The notes under the pieces are model-generated. The model saw only the letters and a list, made by a program, of their open reading frames with translations. It was not told where the DNA came from and did not search any database. A stretch of 64,000 nt of DNA, taken from Micrasema longulum. Lineage: Eukaryota > Arthropoda > Insecta > Trichoptera > Brachycentridae. Made by a program: the position numbers and the translations under genes. This document shows, in pieces, positions 33,290 to 44,641 of the stretch. How positions within the stretch are numbered: the stretch's first letter is position 1; each line of letters opens with the position of its first letter. The stretch spans positions 62,001-126,000 of the forward strand of contig JAGVSM010001158.1 of NCBI GenBank assembly GCA_022494885.1. The letters are read 5' to 3'.

Positions 33290-33600
33290 TCACTGGAGTC
33301 ATCACCTAGAAGTAGAATTGACTAACTGTTACTTGGTCAATTTTTTGGATTTTAAATTTACAAATAAAAGTGACTAGGTGTGTTGGTCAGTTTTACTTGT
33401 CAAAAATCAGTGAGCTTCTATCAAATAGTCACATATTTTACAAATTAAACTCTTTTTAGAGAGTCGGATCGACTGGGCATTTTTACCAGTCAAGCATTAT
33501 GCTAATACGATGTCAAAAAGTCAATAATCTCAATCTCGTCATTTTTGCAAATAGTCACTTTTACTTGTATAACCACCGTATGTTTGTAATGTATTTGTTA
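33290..33600. repeat. Weak imperfect inverted repeat
   Basis: ACAAATAAAAGTGACTA near 33360 pairs with TAGTCACTTTTACTTGT near 33560. Multiple TTGACTAA and GTCAATT words lie between. It may be a decayed MITE. Confidence 0.35.
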
Positions 33601-33924
33601 TTTTTAAATAAATTAATTGAATTCAATTGAATCGAATTAAAATAATTAAATTAATTCCATCCATTACTTGTGTATTTATCTTAATGTGAAACTGAACGAA
33701 GAACTCACCCAGAATACATACAACATTAAAAATAAATAATCAACTTTCGGTTCACTGACTCATATTGACATAAGTATATTTAATTAAGAATTCTCCATTA
33801 AGACTTTCGCTTCAGCATCTTCTATACAATTGACACACTTCATTAAATTAAGTGCGTGTTATATTAGTTTACAGTTTCTAATCTTAATCAAACAGGGTGG
33901 TCTTATTTAATTTATTGTGTTCTT

Positions 33925-34032
33925 GCAAACTTATTATTTCCGTTTTCAATTTTTTTACGTAAAAGTAGCCATCGAGTCAAGAACACTCTTTTTAGATTTT
34001 GATTACATTTCACAAACAAAACTGTTGTGAAC
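33925..34032 (-). repeat. SINE-C leader segment alone, inverted
   Basis: The complement reads ACAGTTTTGTTTGTGAAAT, then ACTCGATGGCTACTTT, the same order as upstream of the SINE-C heads at 39.3, 55.3 and 59.5 kb. No tRNA-like head follows it here. Confidence 0.55.
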
Positions 34033-34119
34033 ATTTCCCCGCTCATGGACTACGTTTTTTTAGATGTATCTATTTTATTAAGGAACAATGATAGACAACT
34101 AAATATAGACATAGATTCA

Positions 34120-34345
34120 TCATCCTCATTCCCTTTCCGCGACTAATGATGCATAGGGTACTGCCTTAGTACGCCAATCAAAGAGTATCTCGATCATTTT
34201 TTGTTACATGAAGGTAAGATGATAAGTCTTACGCTTTAAGTGCCAGTCCAGGGACTAGGAAATATGTTTGTGTGAAAACACCTTTTTAATTCAATATTTT
34301 TGCATGGTAGGCAAACGCACTGACTACTACACCACAAGGCCGATA
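34120..34345 (-). mobile_element. SINE-C with B-box deletion
   Basis: The 3' body (GGGTACTGCCTTAGTACGCC, CATGAAGGTAAGATGATAAG, CAGTCCAGGGACTAGGAAAT) and the A-box end (ACTACTACACCACAAGGCCG) are present. The stretch with the B box is missing between 34300 and 34303. Confidence 0.75.
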
Positions 34346-34379
34346 AATTACCATTGCATACAAGATTTAATGCATAAAA

Positions 34380-35980
34380 AAGATGATCGCGCCACTCGCC
34401 AGATAGCGGATGGACGCTCGAATATTGCGTTTTGCTGGTTCGCGGAGTTTTGGCGTTGCTTTGTGTTATTTCCGTTACTTTGCCACCGGACACTAATACA
34501 AATGAATGCAATTACCTACCTAGTACTGGGATTTTTGGCTCCTGACACCTTATTGTTCGAATTTCTATCACGGCCGGCTCTCTCTGATCCTGTGGTTAAA
34601 TTGGCACTTCTCGGTTTCTTGATTATTCGTTAACACGATAATACGACACAGTGGATCATACTGACTTATTGATGGCTTAATTAAATTGTTAGCGATTGCG
34701 CTGGGAATATCTAATCCCATGTTTATTCGCTGACAGTTCAGTTGGTATTGAGCCGGAGAGAAAAAAATTGTACCCACAGTAGGACAATTACAACGTTTTC
34801 ACAGGAGCTCATAATATTATCAACGCTACAATTTTCTTAATTTTTGTGTTTCCGATATAACTCCGCGTGTGACGTCAGAAGTTCTTTTCGCTCTTATTCA
34901 TTGTGTGTATATATACTTTCTTGCATGGATATTATTTATAAATTGAGAAATTTAAATAATAATAAAAAACAACATTGAATGTAATATTAATTTTAGTAAT
35001 TAAAAAAAAAACAGAAAATTTTAAACAAAATATCAACGCCAACTTGAACATGATTTCAGAGGAAAGCTAAAATTCAGACTTTCATTTAGAAAAATGGCGA
35101 AGCCACCAAATTCAGTTTTATATGAGGCAGTAGAAAAACGGGATTTTTTAAAACAAAATTCAAACGGCTAAGATATATGACGTCTTAAACTATTAGAAAA
35201 TGAACAATACAGTGTTATTATTAGAGCACACATAAAAAAATGTTTGAAAACTCTGCTTTAAGAATTAAAATTTTGAAAAATCGCACAACAAAATTTTCCT
35301 AATTTCTTCTAAAGGTTTGATTTATTCTGCGCGTTCGTTTCGAAATCCCGTCTGCTCATAGCTACTGGAATAGAAAATACATGGCCTTTAGAACAGCCTA
35401 TTTTGCCGTGAGTTTTCCATTAGGCTTGTTAAAACTCTATTATTGCAAGTTGTGTCATCGGGCTCGCTGGGGCGTAACATGGCAGTTTATTGAAAGTGAG
35501 TTTCTTCATTTCGCTTCGCTTCGCGTTCCAATTAATTACCTTCCAGTTTGTACCGCTACTGCTGTTACTTTCTAGCGAGCCGTACCAGAATATCTGCATA
35601 CCAAATATTTTATAGGTAAAGGTATAATTATATAAAGTATAATATTAACGCCATCAAGGCTCTTTTGTCGGAGTTATCATTAAATGTCCCCGGCTACCGC
35701 ACCCGCCACACGTCGAGCTCTCTATTTCATGTTCCAGCAGTTCGTACGAACTATGCCCAGAACTCTCCACGTATATGTTTTGTTAGTGAATATAATTTGA
35801 ACTTTTCCCTTATTGATTCATTTGATAGTAAAAAATAATATTTAAAATGCGCGTCTTAAAACATACTTTTTTGTCTTATACTTAATAGTTTCAATAATAT
35901 AGTCGTATTTTATCTTATTTTATTTTATTATATTTTATCTCTAATTTTTAATATTTTTTACATATTAATATTTTCGACAC
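34380..35980. other. Single-copy stretch, no gene recognised
   Basis: 34380-34640 and 35320-35760 are GC-richer than their surroundings. The frames at 34268-34633 and 35381-35575 show no domain. Nothing else in the window matches this region. Confidence 0.3.
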
Positions 35981-36724
35981 TTGACACTTGACACTTGTGC
36001 AATATTTACACACATGTCCACCCTCATTCCAATATAACACCCACCCTCTCACTCACTTACGCTCACACAAACACACTAGTATGTATTGTACGTGTATTTA
36101 ATGTATTTCTGTGGATATCTGTCCTTGGTTTTATTCTCTGTATATTTTATTTGATATATTTTTGTTACATTTATTACTGTTGATATCCCCAATAAATAAA
36201 AAAACTAAAAATAACTGTTCCGTTAGATCTATATTTTATTATTTACTAGCTGACCTGACAGACGTTGTCTTGCCTGAACAATAGCTTGCCTTGGAAAAAG
36301 ACTTTTTATTGATAAGTAGGTACCTGGGTACTTGTTTGTCATTAAATTCCAAAACTAAAAATTGTTTATATTAAAAAAATATTGAATTTAAGTAGGTACT
36401 TGTTTATGGTTGAATTCTAAAACATAAAATATTTTTTTTCTCAATTATGTCATTCTTTTTGCAAACGTTAATCTCCGGGTTTCTCACCAACAGAGGGGTG
36501 TACTTATGTAGGAAAACGATTTTTAAAATTTATTAAATTTAATATTATTTTAGTATCACAAAAAATCTCGTAAAAGTTAATTCATCCAAATAGAACAATT
36601 TTTGCAATTATAATTTTATTTCAATTCAATTCATTATAATTTTAATCCATACACATGGCGTGAAATTATAAAAGCATTAAACAATTATCATTGTTTCATC
36701 TCTTATCAAAGACTTCTGTTCTTC

Positions 36725-36822
36725 TCATTACTCCAATAATTGAACCCAGTTTTTTATAACAGCTTTAATATGTTTTCTCCGTGCTAATTTGTCATCAACT
36801 TCCAAACCCAAGTACTTTATAT
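36725..36822 (-). pseudogene. LINE reverse transcriptase fragment
   Basis: The minus strand reads IKYLGLEVDDKLARRKHIKA, then VIKNWVQLLE and stops. The KYLGLxxDxKLxxxxHI pattern is the standard block just after the RT palm of CR1, Jockey and related elements. The rest of the element was not found next to it. Confidence 0.6.
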
Positions 36823-37307
36823 TTATTTATTTATATAAAGATACATATCCAAAAAAAAAATAACGGATCCCTAACTCTTTGAGGCCAAGAGCCCTGTGTT
36901 GAGTTGGGATACAACATAATAGAAAGCGGAAGCATGCATATTATTAAAAAAGACTACAAATAAAAATTATTACATGAACATCAATTTTATCAAACATCTG
37001 GACAACACGCCTAATAGTACTATATATAAATCTTTGCAAAATCTCGCAGCAGTCTCCTGTAATGATCTCTTCCCTTAGACACAATCCAAACTTGCACACC
37101 TCTCCTAAAATGGCCTTTGTTTGTTATTATCTGTTTGTTTAATTAACTAATGCCGTTGTTGTTTTTTTTTGTTTCAAGATCTATACTATTTTAAGATCAA
37201 ATTTTTTCACTAAAAAACAATTATGTTCACAACTCTTTTTTTTCGTATCTGTAACATGTTTAATACACGTTGTTCCCACATAACTTTAATTGAACTTTCA
37301 TAGTCAT

Positions 37308-37605
37308 TGTCGTTTCCCTATCCGCATCTGATGATGCATAAGACACCCGAAGGCATTTAGAATGTGAAGGTAAGATGATCAGTCTTACGCTTGACGTGCC
37401 AGATTTATGATTATTAACGATAAGATTCCTTTCCTTGCTAACTATCCTTCTCTTACCTTTCTTGCAGTCCTTTTTTTGTTTAATCTTAAGTTCTTTAAAA
37501 TTTTATAACCTCGATTTTTAAAGGCATGAATCCAATCGTCTCACATTTGGAACCGGGCTGTGGTTCCGCGGCTAGACGTGTCGCGGATCCGAGGATCAGA
37601 GGTCC
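37308..37605. mobile_element. SINE-C 3' scrap (-) and SINE-B head (+)
   Basis: 37310-37405 has TATCCGCATCTGATGATGCA and GTAAGATGATCAGTCTTACG (SINE-C, inverted). 37545-37605 has ACCGGGCTGTGGTTCCGCGG and GAGGATCAGAGGTCCGATTT (SINE-B head). Confidence 0.6.
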
Positions 37606-37689
37606 GATTTTTTTTTTCATTATTATTAAATCCGTGTGGCACTAAGTTTTGAAAATAATCTCTACTAATAAAATAACCTTGTTTTTAAC

Positions 37690-37755
37690 CTCTTGTTTTT
37701 TTTTCTACCTATCGGTTTTAAAACTATACAAACTTCTATATCAAGGTTTACTTAA
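37690..37755 (-). ncRNA. Hammerhead-like motif, type B (degenerate)
   Basis: The minus strand reads AACCTTGATATAGAAGTTTG, TATAGTTTTAAAACCGATAG and GTAG. Core and GAAAC are both changed, so only the layout remains. Confidence 0.4.
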
Positions 37756-38194
37756 CTAATGAATTCTATCCTATTTTACTATATCCGTATTATGCTACAC
37801 ATATAGAACTAATAAATCAAGTCTTCTTGTCTTTTAAGGATGGGAAGCGTAATTTGGAATGAATACGCTCAAAACTTGACAGGTGTGGACTAAAATAAAT
37901 TTCGTTTATTTGGTTATTCATTATTTTTTTCTTATAATGAATCGCTTTATAAATTTCTTAGATTTCTAAGTTGTCTATTTTCAATATTTTATTTTCGACA
38001 TGAAGAACTATGATTATTTTCTATCAAATAGTTAAGAAATTCAGATAAAAATATTATTTATGCACTTCAAGTGTTCTTTTTCTCTAATATTAATGTTTCT
38101 TTTAGTTTTTTTCAATGTAGATGAAATCGTAATCATTACAATTTAATTTATATATGCCAGATTTATTATTTTTAAATACATTGTCTTTGTGATA

Positions 38195-38426
38195 GAATAT
38201 ATAATAAAATAGCATATAAATTCATAAGTTAAGTCAACTTGATAAAAAAACTAGTATAGCTTTGAAACTGGTCGCGGACGGTCGAAAAAGTATAAAAAAA
38301 AGTGGCCAAAATCTAAGTTGTTTTATTTTTTTCATTATAATAAATAACCACAAAGTTAGTGCTTTAATCAAAAAATGTATAATCTTTACCAATTTCCCTA
38401 ATTTGCATCTTTTAAGTATTTCATCG
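38195..38426 (+). repeat. Hammerhead-like type B tandem repeat, unit 1
   Basis: It starts ATATAATAAAATAGCATATA and includes CTTGATAAAA, GCTTTGAAAC TG GTC, GCGGACGG, and the tail AACCACAAAGTTAGTGCTTT. It is about 93 percent identical by eye to 38640-38869. The frame at 38262-38507 starts inside the motif and is not a gene. Confidence 0.7.
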
Positions 38427-38437
38427 ATTATAATAAC

Positions 38438-38562
38438 AAAAATACTTTATAGTTTTATTCCACTTTTATTTATATTTTTTTTACTAGTGACCGGGTTTCT
38501 TCTTTAAAAAAAATATATGAAAAATTATAAATAAAAGTTGAATAAAACTATAAAGTATTTTT
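38438..38562. repeat. Inverted repeat between the tandem units
   Basis: A 37-bp arm (AATACTTTATAGTTTTATTC and onward) pairs with 38526-38562. The loop contains GTGACCGGGTTTCTTC, whose complement (GAAACCCGGTCAC) resembles the 3' part of the hammerhead-like motifs. Confidence 0.7.
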
Positions 38563-38639
38563 ATAATTATAATTAAAATGCAGTTCCACCAAGAAATGAC
38601 AGTAGAAAAACTCAATATTTCATCAATTTAATTCAGAAT

Positions 38640-38869
38640 ATACATATAATAAAATAGCATATAAATTCATAAGTTTAGTCAACTTGTTAAAAAACTTGTG
38701 TAGCTTTGAAACTGGTCGCGGACGGTAGAAAAAGTATAAAAAAAGTGGCTAAAATCTAAGTTGTTTTATTTTTATTATTATAATAAATAACCACAAAGTT
38801 AGTGCTTTAATCAAAAAATGTATAATCTTTATCAATTTCCCTAATTTGCATATTTTAAGTATTTTATCG
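38640..38869 (+). repeat. Hammerhead-like type B tandem repeat, unit 2
   Basis: It contains the same blocks as unit 1, offset by 443-445 bp, with TTGTTAAAAAACTTGTGTAG before GCTTTGAAACTGGTC. Its stem II side is shorter by a few bases than unit 1. Confidence 0.7.
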
Positions 38870-39204
38870 TTGCTGCAATGTTGTTTACGAATTTCATCAT
38901 TATACTAACTCATTCAACCCGAACATGTCATTAATAAAAACCAATCATTGTAATTACCAAAACATACGTATGTTAGCTTCTACTTTTGTCATCGATGACC
39001 CCTTTTTATACAAGACCATTAATTATAAAAGTACTCGCTAATTAGGCTTTTAAATCGACAATAGTGGGCTTATTTACAGGCCTCTACTAACATTTAAATA
39101 CATGCATAATGTTTTGACGATTGTTATGTGTTCGGTTTTATGACACTAAATTTACTAATTTACTTATTAATACATTTCCAAATGTCGAAGTCAACCGAAT
39201 GTTT

Positions 39205-39575
39205 GTGTCCAGTCGGATAAAAATACAGTTTTGTGTGTGAAATATAACCGGAACATTGAACTAGTGTTTTCGACTCGATGGCTACTTTCAGACAAAAATC
39301 CTAAATAAGGAAATCGAGTTGAGATAAGTTTGCCTCGTTGTGTAATGATTAACGTATTCGCCTACCATCCTTGAAGTTTTGGGTTGTTTCCTGGCGTGGA
39401 CGTGAAATGTTGATTTTAAAACTGGAATATTTCATTACTTCTGAACTTGCACCTGATGCGTAGAACTGATTATCTTGCCTTCATGTAACAGATTATCAAA
39501 ATGGACTCCATTTGGTTTACAAATGCAGTGGTCTATGACCCACTGTATGTGGAATGTGAATGATAGTTTAATATC
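39205..39575 (+). mobile_element. SINE-C with upstream leader
   Basis: The leader at 39215-39335 has ACAGTTTTGTGTGTGAAATA, ACTCGATGGCTACTTTCAGA and ATCGAGTTGAGATAAGTTTG. The tRNA-like head starts CCTCGTTGTGTAATGATTAA. The B box is degenerate (TTGGGTTGTTTCC). The body and 3' end reach GTGGAATGTGAATGATAG. Confidence 0.75.
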
Positions 39576-40033
39576 TAATACTATGTAATTGTATCTTTAT
39601 CTCTAATAGATAAAGGACCAAACACATTTTATGTGGACAAATGCTAAAAAAATAAAGCATGTTAAAAATACTTGTTTTCGTTATTTTTTCCAAAATATAA
39701 ATAAAACATTTAACTGATTTTAAATAAAGCTTCTAAAATAAATGTTTTTATCTTTTTTCCAGGTAAGCTGTTGTTTACAAACGAGGTATCTACTCAGAAA
39801 AGCTTCTATAAATGAAATAATGTGAGTAAAGTAACAATTCGTTTGTTTTTTTATCGTATTTTAAATTAAGAAAGGCGTGTAAATTTATCATTTTGTTACA
39901 GCAAAAGTAACAAATCTTCAGCTCATAACTAACCATTTATCGATATACACGAATGGTTATTTAAAAAAAGAATAATTCTAAAGTTAGCTTATATTAAATT
40001 TGTATATAAACTAATATTTTTATATCTGAACGC

Positions 40034-40400
40034 ATTACAACAGAGAGCAAGAACTTTTTAGATAAGAAAATATAGTAGTCTCTGCATCCACAGGGCTTAT
40101 GACCTGTAATTGGCTGGTTTAAGTGGCCACTCTACACAGTGTGTAACATTCACCATTCTACCTTAATTTAAACATCTATATTAGTTCAATTCTTCCATCT
40201 GTTGACGTTTGTGAAGTTAAAAAGCTGCCAATGATAGGTTATAAGCTCTGTGGTTGCCTAGACTTCTATATTCCATTGTCTTAAAAGTTTTTGATCTCTG
40301 TTGTAATATGTTAATATTAACAACAGCTCCCTAGGGGGTTGATTCGAGCCCTTGTCTACAAAAATTTGGACAAACTTAAACCATTGTTGACTCTCTTGTT
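40034..40400 (+). repeat. Palindromic repeat family P, copy with both arms
   Basis: The left arm is CAACAGAGAGCAAGAACTTT and the right complement AAAAGTTTTTGATCTCTGTT. The tail is GCTCCCTAGGGGGTTGATTC and ends AAACCATTGTTG. The central TTGGCTGGTTTAAGTGGCCA is intact. A block near 40230 duplicates the inverted arm, so the copy is slightly rearranged. Confidence 0.75.
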
Positions 40401-40479
40401 GAAACTCTTTTCATTTTCCATACATTCAGGCATCTCTTCATGTGTTAGATTCAAAGTTTAGAAAGTTAAAATCAATAAC

Positions 40480-40800
40480 AAGTGTACCGAGCTCAAAAAA
40501 ACGCCATTCATATTTAACTAACATACGCAAGAGGATACGCTATCTAACTTTTCTTAATACAAACAAGAACAAAATTTAGAATATTTTGATAGTAAAACAT
40601 TCAAATTTCCTCTCAAACATAACCATAATACACGCTTCACGTATAATGATGGTAGTACCAAAAGTATGTAATAAGTATGGTTATAGAACTATAAAATATG
40701 TAGTACCTGGCATTTTTTATTTATTGCCGAAAGAACTTAAATTGAACTCACATTGTAACAGAGCAAGGCTATTAGGTCAAAAGTTTATTCATGAATATTA
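40480..40800 (+). pseudogene. LINE C-terminal part, family L5
   Basis: The frame ending at 40801 reads VVPKVCNKYGYRTIKYVVPG, IFYLLPKELKLNSHCNRARL, then FIHEY. The pattern (VPxxxxxYGxRTIxYxxPxIxxxLPxELK) is the end domain of Jockey/CR1-type reverse transcriptases. Upstream coding is broken, so the start at 40586 is not real. Confidence 0.65.
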
Positions 40801-40919
40801 GGTTTTGTGTAAATATTTAAATTTTTCATATATTTTCTTGTATTTAAAAAAATAATTACATTTTATTATTTGTATCTACATGTATATTCTGATCTTTCTG
40901 GCTGTTAATTTATATAAAC

Positions 40920-41065
40920 ATATTTTTTTTAAAAATAAAAACCTTTATTAGCATAAATAAACAATTAACAATACATTCGTATATTCAGTAAGGTTGAACT
41001 TGCCAAAAAAGAGTCTAGCTCTTGTGTTTGGCAAGTTTACAAAATAACATAAAAAAGAAACAATA
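40920..41065 (-). repeat. LINE 3' UTR with hairpin, family L6, inverted
   Basis: The hairpin at 40999-41035 pairs CTTGCC with GGCAAG, with an inner AAGAG/CTCTT-like stem. The flanks (AATACATTCGTATATTCAGT, AATAACATAAAAAAG) align with 47565-47700 in the opposite orientation. Confidence 0.7.
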
Positions 41066-41069
41066 AATG

Positions 41070-42370
41070 CAAAACAAAATAATAATAAAATAAATAAAAA
41101 ATTAGACAATTTTTAAAAAAATTGAGAAAATATAACACTTAAAAATATTAAATAAAAACACAAAATTTATGAATTTATAAACACAGGCACATATTAAACA
41201 TACATCTCCATTTTCAAAATACAGTTAATGTTAATTATGTCAAGAAGCTTTTCTTTAATTTATCCTTAAATTATTATTAATTTATCCTTAAATATGTTAT
41301 TCATTGTTTTTATAAACGTAAATAATATCATATAAGTTAGATTAAATATAATCTCCACGAACAAACTACAGAAGGTGGCTTGGTGGGATTTTAGTTATAG
41401 AAAAATATAACATTTGAAATTTTGAAAACTGTAAAAATGCATAATTATCATATTTAAATTTAAAAAAAACGAATTCCAGTATTTTTCCCGGGACTACAGC
41501 TCTAAAGCGATGATTTTAAGAAGCAACATAGAAATCCACCATAAGGGGGTCCTTTTTGTCTTGTCTTTTTTGACAAATGATGACAAATGTTGACCAGGAC
41601 CATCTTTAAGCCGCATAGATTTATCTGCCTATACAAATATAGCTATTTTTGGAAAAAGAAAAGCCTGCCGACATAATATGTCATAATATAATTAAAGAAA
41701 AAGAGAATATCTAATATCTAATATTCTCTTTTTCTTTAATTTTAAGATAGAATAAATAATACAATTAGTTTGAGACCCCTGAAACATTATATATACAAGC
41801 AGTCATACTTGCTACCTAGATAGGTTCATGCTCATTTGGTCGTACATATGAAGTAAGTACTACTGACTTTGCAACAATAACCGATGAACCGGAGATTCAG
41901 TGTTATATACTCTTAAAAAGGTATATTTATTTTTATTTTTACTGAATTTGTGTGCCTATGTAAGATTTGCTAGATTTCAAACCTAAAATGCATCTCTTTT
42001 GTACAACTTTTCTTCTATACTTCACTGTTTTACTATACAATTTTTATTATTTTTTAACTGTACATTACTTTTGCTGGGTTTAACCAAAACAATTAACTTT
42101 GTTTTCTTTCTCTTATATAACTTTGTATTTAACTTATATTTTGTACAAATTGGCTATGGTCGTTAGTTATAATAATAAATATATAAACAAAAGCGGTTCA
42201 GTTTTAGAGTGTGGAAAATGGGACTATGGGACCTCGATTTTCTCGATTTTGGCTCGGCAGAATCAGTCCGACGTACAATTGTCTTTTTCGCACAGTATTT
42301 GGGGAGCCATCTGCGTGATAGTGACAGAAAAACAATATTTGAATACATATTTATCATATCGCTCTCCCAC
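41070..42370. other. AT-rich stretch with one perfect hairpin
   Basis: A hairpin at 41690-41741 has 21-bp perfect arms (AATTAAAGAAAAAGAGAATA) and a 10-bp loop. The overlapping frames at 42099-42375 have no recognisable domain. Confidence 0.4.
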
Positions 42371-42374
42371 CGCA

Positions 42375-42520
42375 TATTAATTAACCGCTTAATAGTTAAT
42401 TTTAACTTTCTGAACCGGGTTGGGTCATTTTACTATGGTAATTTCTTAAAGCAAATAAATAAATTTGGACAGCGTACGTTCGATTACATTGTTCCAAAAA
42501 TATGTTGCCACTTGACTTGA
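42375..42520 (+). pseudogene. LINE C-terminal fragment
   Basis: The frame ends NKFGQRTFDYIVPKICCHLT and stop. It has the same GQRTFxYxxPxI pattern as the end domain of CR1/Jockey-type elements. The part before 42375 is not recognisable, so the Met at 42209 is probably incidental. Confidence 0.55.
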
Positions 42521-42544
42521 AAACATGTCACATTAAAAATAAAA

Positions 42545-43470
42545 TGATGTTTTTATTACAAAATTGTTTAGTGGACAGAACGTTTCCATACTGATATATT
42601 ATTTACGTAGAACATTCATTTAAGAAACTCAGTATTATTGTCTCTCATTAAATACATATTACTTTTTTATTTTTAACCTTTTTTTGTTTCTTTTTTATTT
42701 TATTTTTTATCTTGTTTAGGTTTACATTTATGAGCATCCACTATTTTTTTTATCTTTTGTTTCAAATATATTATTATTCTTTATTTATTTATCTTTTATT
42801 CTCTTGTTCCACTTTTTTGAAAATATTTTAAACGATTTTATCTGATTTTGTTGAGTTTTTCCTTTTCTTTTTGTCTATTTTCTTTAAAAAAAATTCTAAA
42901 CATCAAAAACAAAATACTAAATGTTTTATGTGTACAATCTTATGTCTTTACTCTTTTACCTTCATTTTAATCTTTATTAAAACTAATGTCCGAGCACCCG
43001 ATGACAAACTATTATTTTATAGTTTATCGGGACGAAATATGTTTTAATACCTTATGGTTTTCTTTCAATAATGTATTGATATAGCAATAGTATGTGGATA
43101 TTATTGAATAATGATTATTATTACTATTTATATCTAAATTATTTATAACTGGTTGAGAATACCCACCAGAATTTAACTATTTATAAAAATCGTAAGAACT
43201 GAATTTCTCATTTTATATGACTTTTTTTTTGGTCTTAAAGTAATTTGTTTGAAAAATTATGTTATTATGACAAACTGCTTTATTTAATAAATTAATTAAT
43301 TAAATATTGTGTTATCGATTCCGGGAATCTAGATACCGGACATTGAACCAAGTAAGCAGAGGTTACTTAAAATATTGCGTTTAATTTTTATGAGATAAGT
43401 TTATGTTTATAAATATACTTTTTTTGTCTCATTCCACACTTGTTGTCTGGCATATAACGGTTGAAACAAA
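42545..43470. other. AT-rich stretch with one hairpin
   Basis: No gene is supported. A hairpin at 42997-43031 pairs CCCGAT..AAACT with AGTTT..ATCGGG and could be a retrotransposon 3' UTR stem. Confidence 0.4.
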
Positions 43471-43476
43471 TATCTC

Positions 43477-43755
43477 ACGTTGAGCCTCCAGGAATCGAAC
43501 CTGGAACTTTAAGCATGGTGTGGAAACGCGTCATTAACAACATTGCAAGGCAGACTTGTCTTCACTCGATATTCTTTTGCGGGATTTTTACCTAATAAAA
43601 GCCGTTGAGCTGATAAAACTCGTCCAGAATTAGGAAGTTCAGTGGTTTTAATACTTTTTTGTTGTTGTTCAGTCCAAGCTCAGCTTCTTAATTCTGGTGT
43701 TATTTCACACACAAAACTGTATTTCCTATCCGGCTGGATACCAACTAAACCGGTT
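43477..43755 (-). mobile_element. SINE-C head with leader, inverted, internal duplication
   Basis: The head complement at 43480-43560 has B box GGTTCGATTCCTGG. The leader (43565-43750) reads, in the element's sense, GGATAGGAAATACAGTTTTG, CTGGACGAGTTTTATCAGCT and ATCGAGTGAAGACAAG. An extra block of about 70 bp repeats CCAGAATTA-like text in inverted form. Confidence 0.65.
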
Positions 43756-43784
43756 TTTAATATTTTATACATCTCTCAGTAATT

Positions 43785-43965
43785 TATTCATTTATTTATT
43801 TTTACATAAACAGCATAAATTGCCTTTAACATATATTGAATATAAATATGAAAAAAACTACATATATAAATAAATAAAATAATTAAATTGCATAACTATA
43901 AAAATAGTAACAAGTAGGTAAAAACACATAAGCAATCAAAAATATTAACGAAATAAATACATCAA
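43785..43965 (-). repeat. LINE 3' UTR, family L4, longest inverted copy
   Basis: It starts in (TTTA)n, then ACATAAACAGCATAAATTGC, CTTTAACATATATTGAATAT, TTGCATAACTATAAAAATAG and ACACATAAGCAATCAAAAAT. The blocks follow one order in every copy of the family. Confidence 0.7.
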
Positions 43966-44083
43966 TTTGAAAAAACTAAAAGAGGAAAAACATTTTTAAA
44001 TACAAGTATAAAGAAAAGTTTAAAAATTATATTGCGAGAGAAAAAAAAAATCAGACTCGTTTTATAACTATCAAGTCTAGGGC

Positions 44084-44177
44084 TAGTATTCCGAACCCGA
44101 TTATAGCGCGATATAGCGCGTTTTTACGTACTAAATTCGTGTTATAGCGCGCTGTAAACGCGTTCGGAATACCAGCA
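44084..44177. mobile_element. Small palindromic element with GCGC-rich arms
   Basis: GGGCTAGTATTCCGAAC at the left pairs with the complement of GTGCTGGTATTCCGAAC at the right. The interior has ATAGCGCG and CGCGCTAT-like text. It is about 94 bp. The target duplication is unclear. The ends resemble those of the insert at 56377-56490. Confidence 0.65.
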
Positions 44178-44641
44178 CAGAACCAAATATATCAGCGTTG
44201 TCCTCATACTGATTGCCATATCTATGGAGCCTAGGAAAAGAAGGCATGTGATAGTAGGTCCTAGAACTTGCAGAACAAAAAGGAGATCCGTGGCGGGTAT
44301 GTCGACCAGGTACACGAAAACACACCAACTCCAGCAAATTAGGACTAATAAACGGTAAAAAAATGTCGCCGACTTTTCTACTATTTAAGCGTCATAACAC
44401 TGTGTACGCTTAATGCTTTTTTTACTACGCGACATTATGTAAAGTTTTCAAGTATTACTCCAAACAGAATGTATTATCATTAATGTCAATGTCAGAATTA
44501 AATACATACGTACTTGTATCAATACGAGGTCAAGAACGTTTTATTCGATAAATTGTATAATAACCATCTGCCTAATCATGCTTTAAGAGTCTTTAAATTA
44601 CCTTTGTGATATTTTTTCTTTTACTTTACTAATTTTCCTAC

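Noticed and set aside
34268..34633. Open frame of 121 codons on the plus strand
   Set aside because: It starts within an inverted SINE-C and continues into single-copy DNA without domain or codon pattern.
38438..38562. Inverted repeat considered as an independent MITE
   Set aside because: Found once only, with no target duplication; kept as a repeat and not called mobile.
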